64,000 nucleotides of DNA from positions 31,444,651 through 31,508,650 of the forward strand of contig OX424558.1 in assembly GCA_949152475.1 (NCBI GenBank), in the 5' to 3' direction. Within the stretch, counting starts at the first letter, position 1. Every line of letters starts with the position of its first letter. The position numbers were made by a program, and so were the translations under genes. The notes under the pieces are model-generated. The model was not told where the DNA came from, searched no databases, and saw only the letters and a list, made by a program, of their open reading frames with translations. Source of the DNA: Terebella lapidaria (taxonomy: Eukaryota > Annelida > Polychaeta > Terebellida > Terebellidae). Positions 58,501-64,000 of the stretch are shown here, piece after piece.

Positions 58501-61500
58501 GCCACCATTATATGTGTGGTGGTATTTGGTTTGGTTGTGGTGGCGGCGGTAGCTGCCAGTGCCATCATCTGCAAGTGAGCACAAAATTAGTTTCATACAA
58601 TATCGTCTTGCTTGTACTAATTAAATCATATTGCATTTAGAAAGAAAAAAGAGTTTAGAAAGAGTTGTGTGTATTGTGCTAAAAAAATGATGAATATATC
58701 GGAGTTTATAATTTACCAGAATGTCCTTCTCTTGTGTTCCCATAGATATGTTTTCAATAATATAAGAGAGGGTTACAACTGATGTTGGATCTTTTTTATA
58801 CGATGGTGGATGAGTTTCTAAAAAAGCTGACGAGAAGCAAAGAGAGAACATAATGTGGATTGACTATTGTGACCAAATAATTTATTTTCATCTTCATTCG
58901 TATTTCAGTGGCCGTATGAAGTACGTATTGGAAAGACAAAGTGTGCAGTACATCATAAATCATTTTATATATGGAGGAGTAACACATCTCTCAACATTTT
59001 TCCTACCATTTAGCGCATCCATTTTATTGCAGGCAAAACTTTTTTTTATTTCCATTTGAAACTAAACAGGCGAAAGAAATTTGAACAGGAGTTACAACTT
59101 ATGCTGTGGAAAATTCGATTTGATGAGGTGGAATTTTTCCGGAAAAAGAAGAATGGGCAAATCAAGGTATATGTTCTTTTCTTGCAGGGGAAACTCTATA
59201 AAAAATAAAATATATAAATAAAATATCGCTGACCATAACTACGTTGTTCTTTAATGAATATGTGAAGTAATGACCATACAATAATGTATGTTTCTTTGGT
59301 GGCGTGACACCGTATTTTGACCTCAGCGCCGTAGCAGTTCGCATGGCTCTATTGACCTCGGCAGCTGCGTGTCTCTAATCGGGACCCAGGAAACCAGTGA
59401 CGTCTCGCAGCTCGGCTACCACAAAGGTAACGTGGCTGCCACAACCGCAGTAGTATTGCTTCCAAGGAGATAACATAGCTATCGCAGAGGAATATACTTC
59501 AGTTATATCTCCTCTTACATTGAAGGTTCACATAATAGCAAAAATTGTCCCTCCATGGAATTATCTATTCTTCAACAGGGGTGTTAGTATCAGCCCGGTT
59601 CCTGCAGAAAGACGGGATATTCTTAACTAGACAGGACCACTTGGAGCTCAAGCTGGTGAGGATATCTGACAAGTTGACAAATACGATTGTCCATCCATTA
59701 ATGCCATTACTTTGTATAATTCTACCTCTGACCTGCAGATGCGAGAGTTGACTCATGAAAACATCAACACATTTGTGGGGGCCTGCGTGGACCCGCCACA
59801 TATCTGCATCATGTACAAGTACTGCTCAAAAGGCACGCTCAGGGTAAGGAAGACGTAGGATATTTCATAGCTTTGTGTTAGAGAATTTGTGTTATTGGTT
59901 CATATGAAGCTCATTTTGCATAGGAAACTGTAATGGGCAACTAATTGCCAATCCGATTGATCTTTGTATCATGTATAAATGTATAACAATTTTATATTTT
60001 AAATGTATAACAATTCGTATATCTCTCGCTCAGGATATCATACTGAATGAGGACATCAAACTGGACCTGAACTTCAAATACTCTCTGACTTTTGACCTCA
60101 TCAACGTAAGTTGACGTTGCTGCATATTCCAGTATTTATACCAATCACACCTTCATCCAATCGGCTTTGCATGCTCATGCAACTAATTTCATCGAAGTTT
60201 TGTCGATTTCTATAGGGTATGGAGTACTTACACCGCTCTGAGCTCAAGTCCCACGGGTACCTGACGAGCTCCAACTGTCTGGTGGACGGGTGCTGGGTGC
60301 TCAAGATCACCGACTGGAGCCCAAAAGCCTTTCGGCAGCAGGTCTACCAAAACGACCACGAGAAATATGCAGGTGACTGTCATTGGATTTCACAGTTTCA
60401 GTAACTCTGCAAGTCCCATGAAAGATTACATTGGGAGATAATTTACTCCCAATGAAGGTTTAATTTGTACGGAGGCAAGCTTCATAATTCAGTTGCGATT
60501 CTACATGCGAGGAGTTTGTAGATTAAGAAAACATTGTGTTTGTAGCCCAGCTGACGGTTGCCCCTGAGATCCTGAGAGAAACCGAGACGATGCCTCGGGG
60601 CACACAGAAGGGAGACGTGTACAGTTTCGCTATCATCCTACAGGAGATCCTGTACCGAGCCAGACCGTACGAGGCCCACGGTTCCATCGGTCTCATCACT
60701 AAAGGTGTGATTGTCTTGATGGAAACTGCTCACAGAGTACGCCTGATGAAGCAGCAGCGCTTTGTGATCTAGTGCCAAACGCTAAATTACTTTAGTATTT
60801 TAGTTGTATCCCTGGTTCTCTGAAAAAAGTGTATGAACACCGGTTTCGTTTACGTGTTAGAACGTAATCAAGCTCAATTTTTTTTACTTTTGGCATATCA
60901 ACGTACAACTTTTTCAACCGTCTCCTCCCTGACAGACCTAGTGGGGCGGGTCCGAAATGGTGAGACCCCGCCGTTCCGCCCAGTGCTCCCTGACGACTGC
61001 AGCGTGGACGCGAGAATGATGGACCTGATGAAGGACTGCTGGTGTGAAGACCCCAACGTCCGCCCAGCCTTCACCAAGATCAAAAGCATCTTCAACGTCA
61101 TCAACAAGGGAAAGTGAGTCGATCGAGGGGTGCATGATGCACGGTTGCTATTGTTATTGGCAATATACTTGCAGCGGTTTGGTATTCAGATCTTACGAAA
61201 ACATTGGTAAAATACAGTATATATATATACATATATAATACATTATATCCCGCAGACAATACAACATCCTGGACAACATGCTGAAGATGATGGAGAAGTA
61301 TGCTAACAACCTAGAGGAGCTAGTCGGAGAAAGGACCAGGCAGCTGGAAGAGGAGAAGAAGAAAACAGACAGGCTGCTTTACAGGATGATGCCCACGTCA
61401 GTGTTTTATTGTTTTTCATTATCTTCTCTGTTCGGCTCTTGGTTGAGTGTATTGCGTTGTCATCAGATTCAGTTCAAGTATTTACAATTGCGACTTTGTA

Positions 61501-63975
61501 TAAACTAAGCGAGAGAAGTGGAAAAAATGACCAAAAAAGATAAAGAAATTTAAAATGAAGACTGTACTTGGTTTCAAAAGTGACTCTGTCGTTGAATTTG
61601 AATTATAACTGTTTCAAGGTCCGTATCTGAACGTCTAAAGGAGGGAGAAGTGATCGAGCCGGAACTATTTTCTGGTGTGACTGTTTGCTTCTCCAAAGTG
61701 GTGTCCTTCACTAAAATGACTTCAGAGAGTAGTCCCATCGAGATCGTCGACTTCTTGAACGACCTGTGGACTCTGTTCGATGACATCCTCGCCCAGTATG
61801 AAGTCTACAAGGTACGCTGCTTTTGTCATTGGTCTCGGACAACCGATTAGATGGTATGAGTAAACTGTGGATTGCCATGCCCAGTTATCGGCTCCGTAGA
61901 CCTCCTCTTGTGGTATTCAACTATGCAAGTACATTAAATCCATGTATTTTCAACATTCATGTGTTTTGACAACCTACGTTCAGTAATTTTTGACATTAGA
62001 GCGTTGGGGGCGAAGCCCCCAACTCTCTACATGTCTATGTGCTGACTTTTTTATGGAGGTTTCATGCCAACCTATCGACGTTTGTTTTGGCATATAAACC
62101 TTTGTACACCTACTTCAAATCAGGATTTTCTTCGTCCTTGACATAAAATCTCTCGATTTGATGGCAACCTTTGAATATTCCACAGATATACAATGCATAA
62201 ATCGATGTGTTAGGTTTGAGAAAATTACGCAAAATGGTCAGCTCGTCTGAAAAACGTCAAAATGGCGGAGCCGATGGAAATTCACGTTCCCAGAATGCAA
62301 AGCAAATTTTACCGCAATGACGCGTACTTTGGTGGAGCACACAATTTTCTGTGCAGCATTTTGTGCATGCATGTACATGTAACTTTGCGTGTGGCCTTCT
62401 TTGGCGTTATGAAGTAAACACAACGATTCGTCTGCGATACCACGACTACATTTACCGTAATTTGACATATTTTATCACATGAGAAGGTGCATGCTGGGTT
62501 GCGAAACCTTTTTATTTTAAACTGGTCTTTTAATTTGCTCAGTATGTATGTGTTATTTATATCATGATATCAGATACAGATATTCATCATAGTATCCAAT
62601 ATTTTAAGGATATTCTATTGAGGTTCAATATCATTTTATCAGGCGTATCTGTTTCATTGAGCTCCAAATAAATGTTAATTATTAGGAATATGATTGAAGT
62701 ACGCCTATGTATGTCATCATAATATAGGGAATGAATTGGAATCATGTGGGGGCATGATATGGTTCAATTTTCTTTCTTTCTTTGCCGTGGGGGGGGGGGG
62801 GGGGGTCGTTGTGTAAGATACATTTAGCTGTCGTGGTGCTGATGGTGTGCTCGAGCTCTAATGTCGTCTCTCGCAGTTAGATGCATTTTCTTGTTCTAGA
62901 TTGTTCATTTATCAATCTTGAATTGAAGCCTGTTTTCCAAACTCACAAGAAAGCTTTTATCTGAAAATGGCGTCATGTGGCCAAGGTTCGAATACTCACG
63001 TGATCGTAGACGAGTGGCAATTCGTTATCCATTTCACGATTCATGACAGGGCGTGAATTCGTGATACAGATACATATATGTAAATTCATTGGATATATGA
63101 CGCCATTTGCTGATGGAGGAAATAGTCTTTAAAACAAAAAACATGTATTTCTGGTCAGGGGTATGCATGGCGACTGTTCCCTGTGTAATTGGATACAAAT
63201 CAAACTTCATTGTACAAAGTAATATAGATATGACGCCAGTGTGTCTTTTCATAAAGTAATTGGTCGGGCTTTGTTTCTATTGCAAAATGTTGTATGTTTG
63301 TTATTGGAATTATCAAAATTTGGCTGTATTAGTGGTAATAGATCGATACTTACATTCATACCACCATCTGTTGTAGGTCGAGACGATTGGGGACACATAC
63401 ATGGTGGCTAGCGGTCTCCCGGTCCGTAACGTGAACCACGCTAAGGAGATCGCTGACATGTCTTTGAACATCCTGCGAGCGGTTCAGACCTTCCGGGTCC
63501 GGCACCAGCCCGACAAGCGACTCGAGATCCAGATTGGCATGCATTCTGGACCCGTTATGGCTGGTCAGTCACGTATACAGAGCAATTATTCAAATCTGGA
63601 TAGGCTGGGCAGTGTTTAATGCCAAAACTTTTATTGCAGTTAGCATGCATACTATTAAAAGATGAAATACCATCTTTCAAGTAAATGGGAATATCAACGT
63701 AAAAGCACGGATGATGAAGTTAGATGAAGTAATGGCCTAGAAATCTATAATCAAAATGCACCATGCGACAGGAGTTTCAGAATGATCTTCCATGTAGGTT
63801 TTAAACGTCATGATAGACTTTAGAACATATATTACCTGAGAAGATCGTTGCAAAATACCCTACTGAACACTATTTGGTTCCGTCATGACAGGTGTTGTGG
63901 GTCAGACCATGCCTCGCTACTGTCTCTTCGGCGATACCGTCAATTTCGCCTCCAGGATGGAATCCAACGGACAAG
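52525..63975 (+). CDS. Receptor guanylate cyclase-like protein B, tandem paralogue of A, cut by window edge
   Basis: Exons: 52525-52724, 55002-55111, 55277-55446, 56065-56248, 56619-56818, 57002-57115, 57381-57516, 57623-57753, 58118-58220, 58493-58574, 58909-58920, 59070-59166, 59327-59426, 59579-59655, 59739-59843, 60034-60105, 60216-60372, 60546-60704, 60936-61113, 61256-61396, 61619-61811, 63377-63563, 63892-63975. All 23 equal the gene A exon lengths, so there are no coding indels; two more exons are expected beyond the window. About 997 residues are present. Same domain order as A: signal peptide, ANF-receptor ectodomain, membrane segment, kinase-homology domain (VSAR in place of VAVK), coiled coil ([17 protein letters not shown]), cyclase domain. 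It also has FSK instead of FSD (Lys codon at 61695-61697) and keeps VETIGD, RYCLFGD and NFASR. It is open throughout, hence probably functional as a protein but predicted deficient in cyclase activity by itself. Confidence 0.95.
53199..53327 (+). repeat. ~129-bp direct repeat flanking the promoter copy, left
   Basis: From CCCCGAGGATACCATCAACTC to GGTTGTTGGGCAGTTGTAT; repeated with one or two differences at 54190-54316, on the other side of the 864-bp copy. This suggests that the copy arrived by a duplication-type event. Confidence 0.9.
53329..54191 (+). repeat. 864-bp upstream segment, second copy inside gene B intron 1
   Basis: Almost identical to 51307-52170 and in the same orientation. 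It makes intron 1 of gene B about 2.3 kb, against 217 bp in gene A. It lacks the TATA box and exon 1, but carries the distal part of the 5' flank that is conserved between A and B, so it could act as an intronic enhancer or alternative promoter. Confidence 0.9.
54190..54316 (+). repeat. ~129-bp direct repeat flanking the promoter copy, right
   Basis: Partner of 53199-53327. Confidence 0.9.
54383..54515 (+). repeat. Dispersed intronic repeat shared with intron 21 of gene B
   Basis: CAGTGTGTCTTT, TGGTCGGGCTTTGTTTCTA and GTGGTAATAGATTGATACC occur here and at 63238-63362 in the same order. The last part also occurs at about 53110-53160. Confidence 0.8.
54540..54905 (+). mobile_element. Family 2 element fragment (3' half)
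   Basis: Contains the GGCGATTCAAAGGCAACGAAAC block and the GTCATGGCAATAGGATATTGGAC 3' region of family 2, without the satellite part. Diverged and incomplete. Confidence 0.5.
58221..58340 (+). promoter_or_regulatory. Conserved intronic block after exon 9 (gene B copy)
   Basis: Counterpart of 35540-35655 in gene A; near-identical over about 115 bp. Confidence 0.5.
58909..58920 (+). other. 12-nt coding microexon of gene B
   Basis: Counterpart of 36172-36183. The codons differ at synonymous positions but the peptide NGRMK is the same, as are the TTTCAG acceptor and GTACGT donor. Confidence 0.85.
61812..63376 (+). other. Intron 21 of gene B
   Basis: 1.56 kb without coding sequence. It contains a short perfect hairpin GTTGGGGGC-GAA-GCCCCCAAC (62003-62023), a poly-G run of about 19 near 62788-62806, and the dispersed repeat at 63238-63362. 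The matching intron of gene A is shorter (444 bp) and lacks these. Confidence 0.7.
63238..63362 (+). repeat. Dispersed intronic repeat, second copy
   Basis: Similar to 54383-54515; ends 14 bp before the exon 22 acceptor. Confidence 0.8.
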
Positions 63976-64000
63976 GTACTCGTCAATATACCTAGCTCTG

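Overview
This is a eukaryotic genomic window, most likely from a marine invertebrate. It is about 60% A+T, with long spliced genes and introns full of DNA transposons, satellite-bearing elements, a tRNA-derived SINE, a LINE fragment and DIRS- and copia-type retroelements. The gene content (MSH2 and natriuretic-receptor-like guanylate cyclases in tandem) fits a mollusc, other lophotrochozoan or invertebrate deuterostome. I cannot name the species.

Layout. Positions 1-5528 are intergenic and mostly a nest of hairpin-ended repeat elements. Positions 5629-30133 (minus strand) hold a complete MSH2 mismatch-repair gene. It has 26 coding exons that conceptually splice in frame to 934 residues, the same length as human MSH2. 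Its introns are swollen by mobile DNA: two satellite-carrying elements, a whole-looking DIRS retroelement that makes up nearly all of one intron, and in intron 1 (7.6 kb) several MITEs, a 204-bp-arm foldback and a perfect 39-bp hairpin. An E2F/CRE/ETS cluster lies just upstream of the MSH2 start codon. Positions 30170-32320 are intergenic with a GC-rich patch.

Positions 32468-45318 (plus) hold a complete receptor guanylate cyclase-like gene (gene A, 25 coding exons, about 1074 residues). From 52525 to the window edge (plus) lies its tandem paralogue (gene B, 23 of presumably 25 exons present). Every shared exon has the same length in A and B when counted from the aligned start codon, including a 12-nt microexon. 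Between the two genes are AT-rich tandem repeats, another satellite element and a LINE fragment. Part of gene B's 5' flank is repeated inside its own first intron.

Most notable point: both receptors carry Lys where class III cyclases have the first metal-binding Asp (FSD becomes FSK), while the purine-selecting Glu and Cys, the second Asp and the Asn/Arg pair are kept. This is the pattern of a half-site, like the beta subunit of soluble guanylate cyclase. The pair may therefore be inactive as homodimers and act as regulatory or heterodimer partners.
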